A program made the position numbers and the translations under genes. From assembly GCA_945873105.1 (NCBI GenBank), contig CAMCBW010000001.1, forward strand, positions 1 to 64,000: a stretch of 64,000 nucleotides of DNA. The letters are read 5' to 3'. The notes beneath the pieces were generated by a model. The model was not told the DNA's origin and did not search any database. It worked only from the letters and a program-made list of their open reading frames with translations. Every line of letters begins with the position of its first letter. Position 1 is the first letter of the stretch. This document shows positions 51,496-61,562 of the stretch, one piece after another. Source of the DNA: Tangfeifania diversioriginum. GTDB taxonomy: Bacteria > Bacteroidota > Bacteroidia > Bacteroidales > Prolixibacteraceae.

Positions 51496-54393
51496 TTAGA
51501 TTTCCGTAATAATATCGTATAAGTTTCCATCCCTATCCAGACCCATTTTTTTTCGAAGTCGGTAACGACCGGTTTCTACGCCCCTAATCGACATATTCAT
51601 AAGAGAGGCAATTTCCTTAGTCGTTTTATTCATCTTAAGGAATGTGCAAAGGCGGAGATCATTCGGATTCAGGGCAGGAAATCTTTCTTTGAGTATTTTG
51701 ACAAAATCTTCATGAACAGCCGAAAAATTGAGATCAAATATCTCAAGATCCTTTTTACTACTTATTTCTCTGTCAATGGTGCGCAACTGAATCTGAATAA
51801 TTCTATCTCTTTTGGAAACATTTTTTTCCAAATAAAGTTTTTGCATTTCCTCTTTAAATTCGAGTAGTATTTCATTTTTATGCAAAATATTAAGGGTTGA
51901 GTTTGATAACTCTTTTGTTTTATACAGAAGATCTTGTTGTAGTTTTTGATATTCAAGCTCAGTTATCTTTTGTTGGGCTTTCAATTGCTCTTCTTCAAAT
52001 TGTTTCTTTTTTTGCTCTATCTCAAGGTGTTTTTTCTCTTCAACTTTCTTCTTTTCCATTTCAATTCGTCTGATTCGAAGTTTATTGAAGATAAAAATCA
52101 AGATCGACAAAAAAACCAAATAGACCATATAAGCCAACACTGATCGATAATATGGAGGAGTTATTATAAACGTAAAGGAATCCTCATTACTTTCATTTCC
52201 ATTTCCATCACTCGCTTTTACTTTTAGGATATAAGTTCCTTCATGGAGGCTGTTGTATTCTTTACTGCTTTTTGATGACCACTCCGACCAATCATCTTCA
52301 AAGCCATCCAGTTTAAATTGGTAAAATACATTATCCGGATTTTGGAAGAAATCGGAAGTGAAGGAGAATTCGAAAGCATTTTTTTTATACTTATAAATGG
52401 GTATACGAGCATCTTCAGAACTTGATTGATTCCATTTTTTTGGTAATGATGAAGTGGTTAGATTTGAAATAAAAGCATGATAATTTTTCCTAATTGTTTC
52501 GGTACAGTTGCACTTATAATGATAGAATCCATTATCGACGCCAAAAAATACATCATCCTTATCAATGATTCCAATTCTTCCATATAATTTTGAAAAAGCG
52601 TTCAATATTTTTATAGAAGGAAGGAGAACCTTTTCGGGATTGCCAAAATGTAAAGAGAAATAACCGATCTCATTTTTTTTGATATACCAGATACGGTTAT
52701 AATTATCCTCATAAAATTCATGACATTTTTCGTTTTTCCCAATAACCTGATTGTATAATTCGTTGTTTTCAAACTGATCTTCCGAATAATTATATTTGAA
52801 TAGACCATGATTGGTCGAAAAAAAGATCTGCCCTTTATTTCCTACAATAGTAACAGTGTTAAATTTAGTTAGCCCTTTGTGTCTAGTCATATCGGTCATT
52901 CCGGAAACATCCTGATTGACTTCATCAATTTTAAATCGGAATATTCTGTTATCGTAGGTATTTAACCATAAAAATCCATTCCTGTCTTCTTTAAATGTTC
53001 TTGAATTTGCTGGAATTGCATCAAGTCTCTTTTTCATGAGTAATTCCCCTTTCTTATTGAGCTTTAAAAGGTAGTACCCACGATATGTTGACTCCAGAAA
53101 ATATCCGGGAGCACAAACCAGAGAACAAATTTGCCAACATCCTTCAACAGGATTGAGTAAAACCACCTTGTTGACATCAACCCTGAATAATCCTTTATGG
53201 TGGCCACAATACAACACATTTCCATCAGAATACAGGTCATAAACCTGACCTGTACTATTCCGAACTTCACGAATTATAGAATTCACATTATTATCAGTGT
53301 TCACAGTATCCCATTTCATATAGAAAAGCCCCTGGTTAGTTCCAAGATATAGATTACCTTCAAAATATTTCGAAACATATCCCGTACCTAAATCTATCTC
53401 AGGATTCAAATGGGTGAGGCAGGAGTTTAGATGCACATAACTGATGCCATTTTCAAGACCCAGCCATAAATTATTGATACTGTCGGCCTGCATTGAAATA
53501 ATGGTATTATTTTGCAGACCATTTTTTTTGTTAAGATGTTGTATCAATTTACCATTCCTGTCAAAAATGAATAGTCCGTTTTTAACTGTTCCTATCACAA
53601 AATATTTTCCAGACAGAAAGCAAACCTTACTTATTTGACTGGAAATCAGATTTTTAGTATTAAGAGAATCATAGGGGCGAAGATGTGTTTTGTCAGTAAT
53701 AAAAACCCCGTTATCATCAGTGAATATGAGATATTCCTTTTCGTTAAGTGCCTCGATACCGACTATTCTAACATTTGCAAAATCCTGTCCAAAGGGAAAT
53801 AATTGAAATTTACCTTTATTTATAAAACCAAATCCTTCATTCGAAATTTGAACAAAAATGGTTTCATTGATAATTTTGGTATAATCAACAATCTGACCAA
53901 ATATGAGAGGTGTGATTGTGTCATTTTCATATCTGAATAATGCTTTGCCGGCACGGATTAAAAATGATTGGTGGTCGGGAATGATTTGCCATACTGTACT
54001 GAAAGAGTAAAAGCTTGAATCCAACCTGTTCATAAGCGACTTATAATTTTTTTTCCCTGGCAAAGTTCCTGTTTCAAAAATTCCAATCTCGCTATTTCCT
54101 CCTACTAGAATTGAATTATCATTTAAAGCATAAACACTTCGGATGTAATGAGAATTCGGCAGATAGTAACGTTTCCATGATTTTGTTCCAGCTTCAAGCA
54201 ATGGCCCATTGGCAAAATAAATCAATCCATTTCCCCCAATGGAAATATCCCAGTTTTGTTTTTCAGACTGATAATCTGTTGTCGAATAGTTGGTGACAAA
54301 TAAATTCCCAACAGATTTAATTTCCAAATCGGCTGCAAGTAATGAGATTACCCAAAAGAAAAGGCATGAAAATACAAACCAGTTTTTATTCAT
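51496..54393 (-). CDS. Membrane-spanning propeller/Y_Y_Y sensor with LuxR-type HTH
   Basis: A 965-residue one-component regulator. After a signal peptide, about 30-640 are repeated beta-propeller blades (for example DSINNLWLGLENGISYV, DRNGFLWLNTYDNRIFRF). A Y_Y_Y domain follows at about 660-735 (FYQFKLDGFEDDWSEWSSKS), then one membrane segment at about 745-765, a long K/E/Q coiled coil at about 770-870, and a LuxR-type HTH at about 905-955 (KTTKEIASLMNMSIRGVETG). There is no kinase or receiver domain, so ligand binding outside would be passed directly to DNA. It is divergent from the FAS1-SusC3 operon, the likely target. Its coding DNA is much more AT-rich than the core genes. Confidence 0.9.
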   Translation of the reverse strand: MNKNWFVFSCLFFWVISLLAADLEIKSVGNLFVTNYSTTDYQSEKQNWDISIGGNGLIYFANGPLLEAGTKSWKRYYLPNSHYIRSVYALNDNSILVGGNSEIGIFETGTLPGKKNYKSLMNRLDSSFYSFSTVWQIIPDHQSFLIRAGKALFRYENDTITPLIFGQIVDYTKIINETIFVQISNEGFGFINKGKFQLFPFGQDFANVRIVGIEALNEKEYLIFTDDNGVFITDKTHLRPYDSLNTKNLISSQISKVCFLSGKYFVIGTVKNGLFIFDRNGKLIQHLNKKNGLQNNTIISMQADSINNLWLGLENGISYVHLNSCLTHLNPEIDLGTGYVSKYFEGNLYLGTNQGLFYMKWDTVNTDNNVNSIIREVRNSTGQVYDLYSDGNVLYCGHHKGLFRVDVNKVVLLNPVEGCWQICSLVCAPGYFLESTYRGYYLLKLNKKGELLMKKRLDAIPANSRTFKEDRNGFLWLNTYDNRIFRFKIDEVNQDVSGMTDMTRHKGLTKFNTVTIVGNKGQIFFSTNHGLFKYNYSEDQFENNELYNQVIGKNEKCHEFYEDNYNRIWYIKKNEIGYFSLHFGNPEKVLLPSIKILNAFSKLYGRIGIIDKDDVFFGVDNGFYHYKCNCTETIRKNYHAFISNLTTSSLPKKWNQSSSEDARIPIYKYKKNAFEFSFTSDFFQNPDNVFYQFKLDGFEDDWSEWSSKSSKEYNSLHEGTYILKVKASDGNGNESNEDSFTFIITPPYYRSVLAYMVYLVFLSILIFIFNKLRIRRIEMEKKKVEEKKHLEIEQKKKQFEEEQLKAQQKITELEYQKLQQDLLYKTKELSNSTLNILHKNEILLEFKEEMQKLYLEKNVSKRDRIIQIQLRTIDREISSKKDLEIFDLNFSAVHEDFVKILKERFPALNPNDLRLCTFLKMNKTTKEIASLMNMSIRGVETGRYRLRKKMGLDRDGNLYDIITEI

Positions 54394-54683
54394 AGAATAA
54401 TGATAACTTTTTGAATAATGGAAGATTCTGCCTAAGTAAACTAGATGAACAAGAGTGTTTTATTCTTTCGTTAAAGGTAGATTGTTTATACGATTTTTTG
54501 AAATATTTACAGAGAATTAAATCCAAATAATATAATATCCAATGATCTATCAATGATTTGGCTCCATTGTTACTGGAAGCATGTTTTACTTATATCTCAT
54601 TATATCAATAATATATCATATCGCGAAGTACCATTGAAGTAGGAGTATTTTTAGGTAGACGAGTTTTTAAAGTGGCAATATAT

Positions 54684-54714
54684 TTTTATCCGATTCAGTA
54701 CGCAATTAGCTTTG
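54684..54714 (+). promoter_or_regulatory. Promoter of the FAS1-SusC3-SusD3 operon
   Basis: TAGCTTTG at 54707-54714 with a T-rich -33 element (54684-54687) 19 bases upstream. The leader would be about 25 bases. Confidence 0.55.
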
Positions 54715-54721
54715 ATCAAAG
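54710..54721. promoter_or_regulatory. Operator-like palindrome CTTTGATCAAAG
   Basis: A perfect 12-bp palindrome overlapping the end of the -7 box and the expected transcription start of the FAS1-SusC3 operon. It is a candidate binding site for a dimeric regulator. Confidence 0.45.
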
Positions 54722-54745
54722 ATTTAACTTTAATCTAATAATCCT

Positions 54746-56791
54746 ATGAAAAAACTAAAAATTTTGGTTTTTTTTAGTTCATTGTTGTTTTGGTCATGCA
54801 ACGAACTGGAAAAAGAACAGATCTACGAGCGCCCCGAGTGGTTAAAGGGTACGCTATACGAACAGCTGAAAAATGATCAGAACCACCAAATTTACATTAA
54901 AGCGCTTGATTTGACGGGTTATTCAGACAAGTTAAGCAGAACAGGTTCATACACACTTTTTGTTCCAAATGATGCTGCTTTTAACACTTATTTGAGTAAA
55001 TACGGAGGTGATGTAAAGAATGTACCGGTTGAAGTTTTAAAGGGAATTGTTGAATACTCGATTGTTGATTACCCGTATACCCGTGACATATTGACCGCTA
55101 TTTCGCAGTGGGGATATTGGGATAAATCTCAAAATAGTGCATTCAAGAAAAAGACCTACTATTATAAGCCTAACTATCCCGAAGATGGCAAAATGGTGCT
55201 AAGTCAACGAAAGTACCTCCCTCTATATACGGTTGAATATTTCAAAACTATTGGATTGGCTGGCAGTGATGCTGCAACCTATCAATTCTTGTTTCCAACA
55301 GCCAAATGGGATAAAGGGGGATTGGGTGCTCAGGCATACGATGCCAATATAGTGTCTATTGAAAATCCAGCTGAAAATGGTTTGTACTATGGAATTGATA
55401 AGGTGATTCTACCCCTGAATAACATTGCCGAGGAGTTGGCCGTTGATATTCGTTCCTCTGCCATGTCTAGTCAATTTGCCCGATTCAGGGAGTTTTATTA
55501 CAATGATTATACTACCATCTCTACGGGAAGTGCTGTCAAACTGTACAATATGAAATATACCGGATCAAGACCGGTTGAATTGGCCTCTTCAATTGCAGAC
55601 ATTGACATCGATATCTTTGAAGAGGGTATAAATTCCACCTACTCTGATCAGGCAGCTACTTATGCTGCCCATACCGTGTTTTCTCCTTCAAATGAAAAAT
55701 TAATCGAACACCTTGCCAAATATGATGGCCAACCATCTAGGCCGGCGTTGAGGCACTTGTTAAATAATCATTTCATTAAAAATGTGGTCCAATATCCGAA
55801 GCATTTAACAAAGGAAGGAAGTCCGCATAAATACCTTTTTGATCAAAATCTAGTGTTGGATAAAAAAGTGGTAAGCAATGGTTTAATATACTTCATTAAC
55901 GATGTGTTAGAATCGAATGTCTTCAAAGGTGTCACCGCACCTGTTTTTTTCAAGGGTAAGTACAGCAAATTTATGTATGCTCTTGAGAAAGTTGACCAAA
56001 CATTACAACTTTCCGATGGTGTCACTCCATTCTATTTGATGGCCTTCGACAATGCCGCATTAACTTCAATGGGCATTGAATATGACGAATCAACTGATAC
56101 CTTCCTGAAAAATGGAACTCGTTGGGCAGTTACAACCAACGCGAAAGCTACTTCGAAAGATTCGGTTCGTGCATTTGTTGAAAGACACATTGCCAAGGGT
56201 CCCTTAAAAGGAGGTTTTGCAAAAACATTGACTGGTGAGTTTGTTGAGATTGACCTAGAGAATAATCGAATCAAATCGGATGATCTAGTCATACCTGTAA
56301 ATGAAAAGATTGCTGCCAGGAATAATACTGGTTATACTTTTTCAATTAATCAAAGGCTTCCAATACAGCAGGATAATATGTTATATTTAAAAAACAACCA
56401 CCCAAAGTTCTATAACCTGTTAATAAGAGCAGGAATCACAACCCTTTTTGACGAATATACCGCGTTTATCATCCCTGATTCTAAAATAGTTTATGGAACC
56501 GCACCTTTTAATATGTTGAAAACAGACGGAACAATTAATTCTGTAGTTCCTGACGCTCAACTCAAATTGTTGGCGATTCTGAATAACCATCTGGTAACCC
56601 AAACTCTGTTCACTACTGACATAAATGCTTTTGGCACAGTAAAAACCAAAAGCGGGAAAAGTATCGTTTTTAATGGAGGAAACATCGCCGATGCATCTGG
56701 AACGGTAATGATTGATACCAAGAAACGCAATATCACCAAAGCAAGTGGAGTCGTACTTCATTTAATTGACAGGGTAATGGTTCCTCAATAA
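54746..56791 (+). CDS. Multi-FAS1 (fasciclin) domain lipoprotein
   Basis: A 681-residue lipoprotein with lipobox cysteine 18 (LLFWSC). It contains about four FAS1-like modules, near 36-220, 290-400, 405-545 and 560-681. They are marked by GSYTLFVPNDAAFNTYLSK, AAHTVFSPSNEKLIEHLAKY, TPFYLMAFDNAALTSMGI and FDEYTAFIIPDSKIVYG, and by closing strands such as VVLHLIDRVMVPQ. FAS1 modules usually mediate protein or carbohydrate adhesion. It is first in the operon, 20 bases before SusC3. It may be a surface substrate-binding component; the ligand is unknown. Confidence 0.85.
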   Translation: MKKLKILVFFSSLLFWSCNELEKEQIYERPEWLKGTLYEQLKNDQNHQIYIKALDLTGYSDKLSRTGSYTLFVPNDAAFNTYLSKYGGDVKNVPVEVLKGIVEYSIVDYPYTRDILTAISQWGYWDKSQNSAFKKKTYYYKPNYPEDGKMVLSQRKYLPLYTVEYFKTIGLAGSDAATYQFLFPTAKWDKGGLGAQAYDANIVSIENPAENGLYYGIDKVILPLNNIAEELAVDIRSSAMSSQFARFREFYYNDYTTISTGSAVKLYNMKYTGSRPVELASSIADIDIDIFEEGINSTYSDQAATYAAHTVFSPSNEKLIEHLAKYDGQPSRPALRHLLNNHFIKNVVQYPKHLTKEGSPHKYLFDQNLVLDKKVVSNGLIYFINDVLESNVFKGVTAPVFFKGKYSKFMYALEKVDQTLQLSDGVTPFYLMAFDNAALTSMGIEYDESTDTFLKNGTRWAVTTNAKATSKDSVRAFVERHIAKGPLKGGFAKTLTGEFVEIDLENNRIKSDDLVIPVNEKIAARNNTGYTFSINQRLPIQQDNMLYLKNNHPKFYNLLIRAGITTLFDEYTAFIIPDSKIVYGTAPFNMLKTDGTINSVVPDAQLKLLAILNNHLVTQTLFTTDINAFGTVKTKSGKSIVFNGGNIADASGTVMIDTKKRNITKASGVVLHLIDRVMVPQ

Positions 56792-56811
56792 ATTAACTAA
56801 ACCGATAAGTT

Positions 56812-59800
56812 ATGAAGAAAAATATTTACATTTTTTGGTCGCTGATCTTGCTCTGTTTGAGCTTCTCCGCCGAAATATACGCTCAAAAAACAACGATTAC
56901 CGGCAAAGTGATTACTGGTAACAATAAAGAAACATTGATTGGTGCTACAATTGTGGAACAAGACAAAGATAACCGTACTATCAATGCTACGATTACCAAT
57001 GTGGATGGTGCTTTTTCCCTGAACATCTCAAAACCAAATACCGACCTTACTGTATCATACATCGGTTACAAAACAATAGTGATTTCTATCGATGCCAATA
57101 TCAAAAAGCAGTTTGAATTCTTACTCGAAGAAAATATACAGGAAATTGGGGGTGTCGAAGTAGTGGCTAAGTTACGAACAGTAAATTCGAATCCTCTGCT
57201 TCCAGTTGACAATCGCGACATGGCTATATCTGTTGGGACACTTGCATCCAAGGATGTAGCTGAAATACCAGTTACCTCCGTTGGCGAGATGCTTCAGGGT
57301 CGGGTTTCTGGAGTAGATATTACTTCGGTATCGGGTAATCCGGGAGCAGGCATGAGTATCCGTATTCGTGGAACCAGTTCATTGAATGGTTCTTCAGAAC
57401 CCTTGATTGTAGTAGATGGTGTACCCTATGAAACAAAAGTTGACGCCTCAATCAACTTTGCAACTGCAACCCAAGAAGAATTTGGAGCAATGCTTGACAT
57501 TTCACCATCTGATATTCAGACAATTGATGTACTCAAAGATGCTGCTGCAAGTGCTGTATGGGGTTCGCGTGGAGCCAACGGAGTGCTGCTTATTACAACC
57601 AAACGTGGTGTCAAAGGACGCTCTGCCTTCGAATATGATATGAAGTTGACCTCCAACTGGGAACCAAAATCAATTCCTATGCTCAACGGAGACCAGTATT
57701 CAATGTTGCAACTCGAAGGAATTTTTAATGGATATGGAATGGTCTCAGTTCCGCAAGAACTATCGTACAATAAAAGTTGGATCAATTATCACAATTATGC
57801 GCAAAACACCGATTGGATTAATGCCATCACAAAGAATGCCATGTCACATGAACACAATTTTTCGCTTATTGGGGGTGGTGAAAAGGCTCGTTTCCGAATT
57901 GCCATGGGTTATTTAGATCAGGATGGAACCACCATTGGTACTGGGTTTAAGCGATTGACAACCCGGATGAATGTCGATTATGATCTTTCAACCAAGCTTC
58001 GGCTTTCCACTGATATTTCTTACACAAACTCAGATAATGATCGTAACAATGGTGATGTAAGAGGTATCGCTTACAAGAAGTCACCCAATATGGCGATGTA
58101 CGAGTTTGACCCTACAGGAAAAAGTACCGGAAAGTTTTTTTCCCCAGAAAATTCTTACCAAGGAACAGGTGATGTTTACTACAACCCATTGGCAATGGCT
58201 GTTGAAGGAATAAACAACTTGAAATCTGATCGCATTTTATCGAAATTTTCATTGCGTTATTTTCTCCTCCCTGAGGTTTTGATGTACCAGGGAGACATCG
58301 CTTTTGATTTTTTGAATAGTCAAACCAGGTCGTTTGTACCACAGTCAGCTACAGGAGCCGCATGGACAAGTGATAAAATGAACCGTGCACTAAAAAAGGA
58401 AGAAGAAGCTACTACAACACAATCCTTCAATAAGTTGGTTTTTACTCCACAATTGGGCAAAGATCACCGACTGATCTTGTTGGGTATGGCTGCTACTTAC
58501 GAAAAGTCAAATTCGAACATGACTGCTCAATCTTCAAATACCGCTGCACCCTCGATTTCTGAACCCGGTTCTGATTCTCGAAAATTGTCACTTTCATCCG
58601 GGAAAAATTCTATTCGTAATGTCTCTTTTCTCTTAAATTCGAATTATGTAGCATTCGATCGCTACATAATTGGTGCGAGTATTCGTGCCGATGGCGATTC
58701 CCGGTTTGGTTTAGCATCAAGGTGGGGTTACTTCCCAAGTATTTCGCTCGCCTGGAGGCTGTCAAGTGAACCATTTGCAAAAGACCTAAAATGGATAGAT
58801 GACTTTAAGTTCAGAGCTTCTTATGGTGAAACTGGAACTCCTCCGCCTACAACCTATGGCTTTCTGGCAAAATATACTGCCGGTAGTAGCTTTTTGGATT
58901 TAGGCTCTATTATTCCTTCCAACATCCAACTCGACAATTTGAAGTGGGAAACTGTTATTCAAAAGGACTTTGGAATTGATTATTCATTTTTTAAGGGGAA
59001 AATCAACGGTAGCTTTGATCTTTATTCGAAAAAAACGGAAGATGTCATATTTGTAAATACCCAGCTTCCTTCCACATCAGGGTTTACTACACTGGAAGCC
59101 CAAAATTGGGGCACTATAACAAACAAAGGGTGGGAATTTAATCTATCGGGTGAAGTATACAAAAATAAAGATTTAAGTATTGTTTTAAATGTAAACCTCG
59201 CGCAAAACAAAAACATAATTGTTGATATTCCGGATGGATATGCAAAAGTGAAATACACTTATGATAATGGTCAGTATGCACGCCGGATCGAAGAGGGCAA
59301 GCCAATAGGCTCATTTTATGGTTATAGGTATTTGGGCGTTTATCCAACGAGTGCAGATGCTGTCGTTAGAGACAAAGATGGGAATGTGGTGGTCAATCCA
59401 ATCAACAACACCAATGTTAAAATGATGGCGAAGGGTGGTTACTCTTATTTTGGTGGTGGCGACGCCATTTACAAGGACATGGATTACAATGGGGTCATTG
59501 ATGAACGCGACATGGAATACCTAGGTGATTCAAATCCCTTGTTCACCGGTGGATTCGGAGGCAATATAACCTACCGGAATTTCTCACTGACAAGCTTCTT
59601 CCATTTTAAATACAATTTTGATGTGGTAAATTCCACCCGAATGTATTCAGAGAACATGTACAACAAAGACAACCAAAGTCTTGCTACAATATCACGCTGG
59701 CGTAAACCGGGGGATCAAACAACCATCCCTCGTGCCCTGCAATATAACGGATTCAACTGGTTAGGTTCCGATCGCTTTGTTGAAGATGCTTCCTATATCC

Positions 59801-60033
59801 GATTGAAAACACTTACCATAACCTATAAACTTGACAAATCGATGCTAAACAAAATCAACATCAAGACGGTCAAGTTCTACCTAACTGCCTACAATCTTTT
59901 TACCTGGACAAACTATTCTGGTCAAGATCCGGAAATTAACCTTCCAGGGGGAGATCCATATGCAGTTGCAGTGGACTTTTCAAGAACTCCACCTGCCAAA
60001 TCGTTTACTCTTGGGGCAAATATTTCATTCTAA
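56812..60033 (+). CDS. SusC/RagA-family TonB-dependent outer-membrane transporter (SusC3)
   Basis: A 1073-residue SusC transporter. Signal peptide MKKNIYIFWSLILLCLSFSA, cut near YAQ; regulatory domain at about 25-110 (TNVDGAFSLNISKPNTDLTV); plug at about 130-265 with EMLQGRVSGVDITSVSG and SPSDIQTIDVLKDAAASAVW; barrel ending in LGANISF. The DEVVV segment found in SusC1 and SusC2 is replaced by QEIGGVEVVAKLR, and an insertion of about ten residues lies in the plug (NFATATQEEFGAMLD). It pairs with SusD3 12 bases downstream and FAS1 lipoproteins on both sides. Confidence 0.95.
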   Translation: MKKNIYIFWSLILLCLSFSAEIYAQKTTITGKVITGNNKETLIGATIVEQDKDNRTINATITNVDGAFSLNISKPNTDLTVSYIGYKTIVISIDANIKKQFEFLLEENIQEIGGVEVVAKLRTVNSNPLLPVDNRDMAISVGTLASKDVAEIPVTSVGEMLQGRVSGVDITSVSGNPGAGMSIRIRGTSSLNGSSEPLIVVDGVPYETKVDASINFATATQEEFGAMLDISPSDIQTIDVLKDAAASAVWGSRGANGVLLITTKRGVKGRSAFEYDMKLTSNWEPKSIPMLNGDQYSMLQLEGIFNGYGMVSVPQELSYNKSWINYHNYAQNTDWINAITKNAMSHEHNFSLIGGGEKARFRIAMGYLDQDGTTIGTGFKRLTTRMNVDYDLSTKLRLSTDISYTNSDNDRNNGDVRGIAYKKSPNMAMYEFDPTGKSTGKFFSPENSYQGTGDVYYNPLAMAVEGINNLKSDRILSKFSLRYFLLPEVLMYQGDIAFDFLNSQTRSFVPQSATGAAWTSDKMNRALKKEEEATTTQSFNKLVFTPQLGKDHRLILLGMAATYEKSNSNMTAQSSNTAAPSISEPGSDSRKLSLSSGKNSIRNVSFLLNSNYVAFDRYIIGASIRADGDSRFGLASRWGYFPSISLAWRLSSEPFAKDLKWIDDFKFRASYGETGTPPPTTYGFLAKYTAGSSFLDLGSIIPSNIQLDNLKWETVIQKDFGIDYSFFKGKINGSFDLYSKKTEDVIFVNTQLPSTSGFTTLEAQNWGTITNKGWEFNLSGEVYKNKDLSIVLNVNLAQNKNIIVDIPDGYAKVKYTYDNGQYARRIEEGKPIGSFYGYRYLGVYPTSADAVVRDKDGNVVVNPINNTNVKMMAKGGYSYFGGGDAIYKDMDYNGVIDERDMEYLGDSNPLFTGGFGGNITYRNFSLTSFFHFKYNFDVVNSTRMYSENMYNKDNQSLATISRWRKPGDQTTIPRALQYNGFNWLGSDRFVEDASYIRLKTLTITYKLDKSMLNKINIKTVKFYLTAYNLFTWTNYSGQDPEINLPGGDPYAVAVDFSRTPPAKSFTLGANISF

Positions 60034-60045
60034 ACACGCTAAATC

Positions 60046-61551
60046 ATGAAAAATATGAGACCAAAATACATGAATAAAATCGCAATAACCTTATTGTCGG
60101 TGTTTCTTCTGACTTCATGTTCCGAATGGTTAACCCTTGAGCCGGAAAATGACCTAATCAAGGATGAATATTGGAAGAGCAAAGGAGATGTTCAGGCAAC
60201 TTTAGCAGGTGCCTACAATGCGATGGCTAGCAATGTGAGCTATATGTTGCTCTGGGGAGAATTGAGAGGGGACATGCTTGAAATGACCTTAAAGACACCA
60301 CTGGAACAACAACGGATTATGACCAACATCATCACAAATAATTCAACAATGGTTAGTTGGTCCGGTTTTTATAGAATTATCAATTATGTAAATAACGTGA
60401 TTGAAAATGCACCCAAGGTAAAAGAAATCGACCCTTCTTATACACAGAACGAATATGATCAAATGATGGCCGAAGCCTATTTTATACGTTCGCTTGCTTA
60501 CTTTTATCTGGTTAGGGTATTTCGCGATGTTCCCTTTGTTGAAAAACCATCTGAATCGGACGGACAAGACTATTACGTTACGAAATCGGATGAAATGACC
60601 ATTCTGGATCGATTAATTGGTGATTTGGAAAGTGTGAAGGGAGGTTTGCCAGAGAGCTACAGTACCCTGGCATTTACCAAAGGACGGGCTACCAAAGGAG
60701 CCTTGAATGCCCTATTGGCTGATATTTACCTACTTAGAGGTTCAGTAAAAAAGGGAAATGGCCAAAACGGTGATATCGACTTTAAGGCTGCCGTTTCGGC
60801 ATGTCAAATTGTTCGCTCTCAGCCCTATTCCTTGGTATCTCAATCGAATTGGTTTACCTTGTTTTATCCGGGTAATAGTTCCGAATCGATTTATGAATTA
60901 CAATTTAGCAAGGATTTAGGGCAAACCAATTCCATTTTGAGTCGTTTTTCGAGTGAACTTAACTTCGAATTGGCGGCATCATCCGGAATGGACTCCTATT
61001 ATTCTGGAAATGTTGGAGATATTCGGGCACTTGGAAGTACCTATTACCCATCTGTATCAGGATTAAATGAAATCTGGAAATACACAGGTTTGGCTACAAC
61101 TACCAGCTCCTCTGCAAATCGCCGAGCCAAAGATAAAAATGATAACAACTTCATTATTTACCGATTGGCCGATGTTTACCTATTGGAAGCTGAAGCCCGT
61201 CTGTTAACAAACCCAAACGACGAAGTTGCCAGACAGCTTATTCAGGATGTCAAAAACAGAGCCTCCGTCACAGCAGCCGATTGGAATTTAGACCTCAATG
61301 AAGTATTGATGGAACGTTCACGCGAGTTGGCTTATGAGGGTAAACGCTGGTTCGATCTTTTACGCTACGCCCGACGTAGCGCAGAAGGAAAACAGATGGT
61401 AATTGATATTCTTTTGGCTTCGGTTGGCGCTTCTGAAAGGCCATTCTTCGAATCGAAATACAAGGATATCAATAGCTATTATTTCCCAATCCATATCGAT
61501 GAGTTGAACCTCAATCCGAACTTGGTCCAAAATCCCTTTTATTCATTCTAA
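60046..61551 (+). CDS. SusD/RagB-family lipoprotein (SusD3)
   Basis: A 501-residue SusD protein, the lid of SusC3. The lipobox cysteine is residue 25 (VFLLTSC); an ATG at 60070 would give a shorter but sufficient signal. The opening SEWLTLEPENDLIKDEYWKS, the middle AEAYFIRSLAYFYLVRVFRD with DVPFVEKPSE, and the end block LMERSRELAYEGKRWFDLLR with FPIHIDELNLNPNLVQNPFY are classical RagB. The helical TPR-like core is complete. It is followed after 11 bases by a second FAS1 lipoprotein gene. Confidence 0.95.
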   Translation: MKNMRPKYMNKIAITLLSVFLLTSCSEWLTLEPENDLIKDEYWKSKGDVQATLAGAYNAMASNVSYMLLWGELRGDMLEMTLKTPLEQQRIMTNIITNNSTMVSWSGFYRIINYVNNVIENAPKVKEIDPSYTQNEYDQMMAEAYFIRSLAYFYLVRVFRDVPFVEKPSESDGQDYYVTKSDEMTILDRLIGDLESVKGGLPESYSTLAFTKGRATKGALNALLADIYLLRGSVKKGNGQNGDIDFKAAVSACQIVRSQPYSLVSQSNWFTLFYPGNSSESIYELQFSKDLGQTNSILSRFSSELNFELAASSGMDSYYSGNVGDIRALGSTYYPSVSGLNEIWKYTGLATTTSSSANRRAKDKNDNNFIIYRLADVYLLEAEARLLTNPNDEVARQLIQDVKNRASVTAADWNLDLNEVLMERSRELAYEGKRWFDLLRYARRSAEGKQMVIDILLASVGASERPFFESKYKDINSYYFPIHIDELNLNPNLVQNPFYSF

Positions 61552-61562
61552 ATTTAAATCTT

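Larger units (their letters stand above)
54394..54745. other. Divergent regulatory region of the FAS1-SusC3 operon
   Basis: 352 AT-rich bases between the regulator and the first FAS1 gene. It contains the operon promoter (54684-54714) and a perfect 12-bp palindrome at 54710-54721. No gene is seen. Confidence 0.6.
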
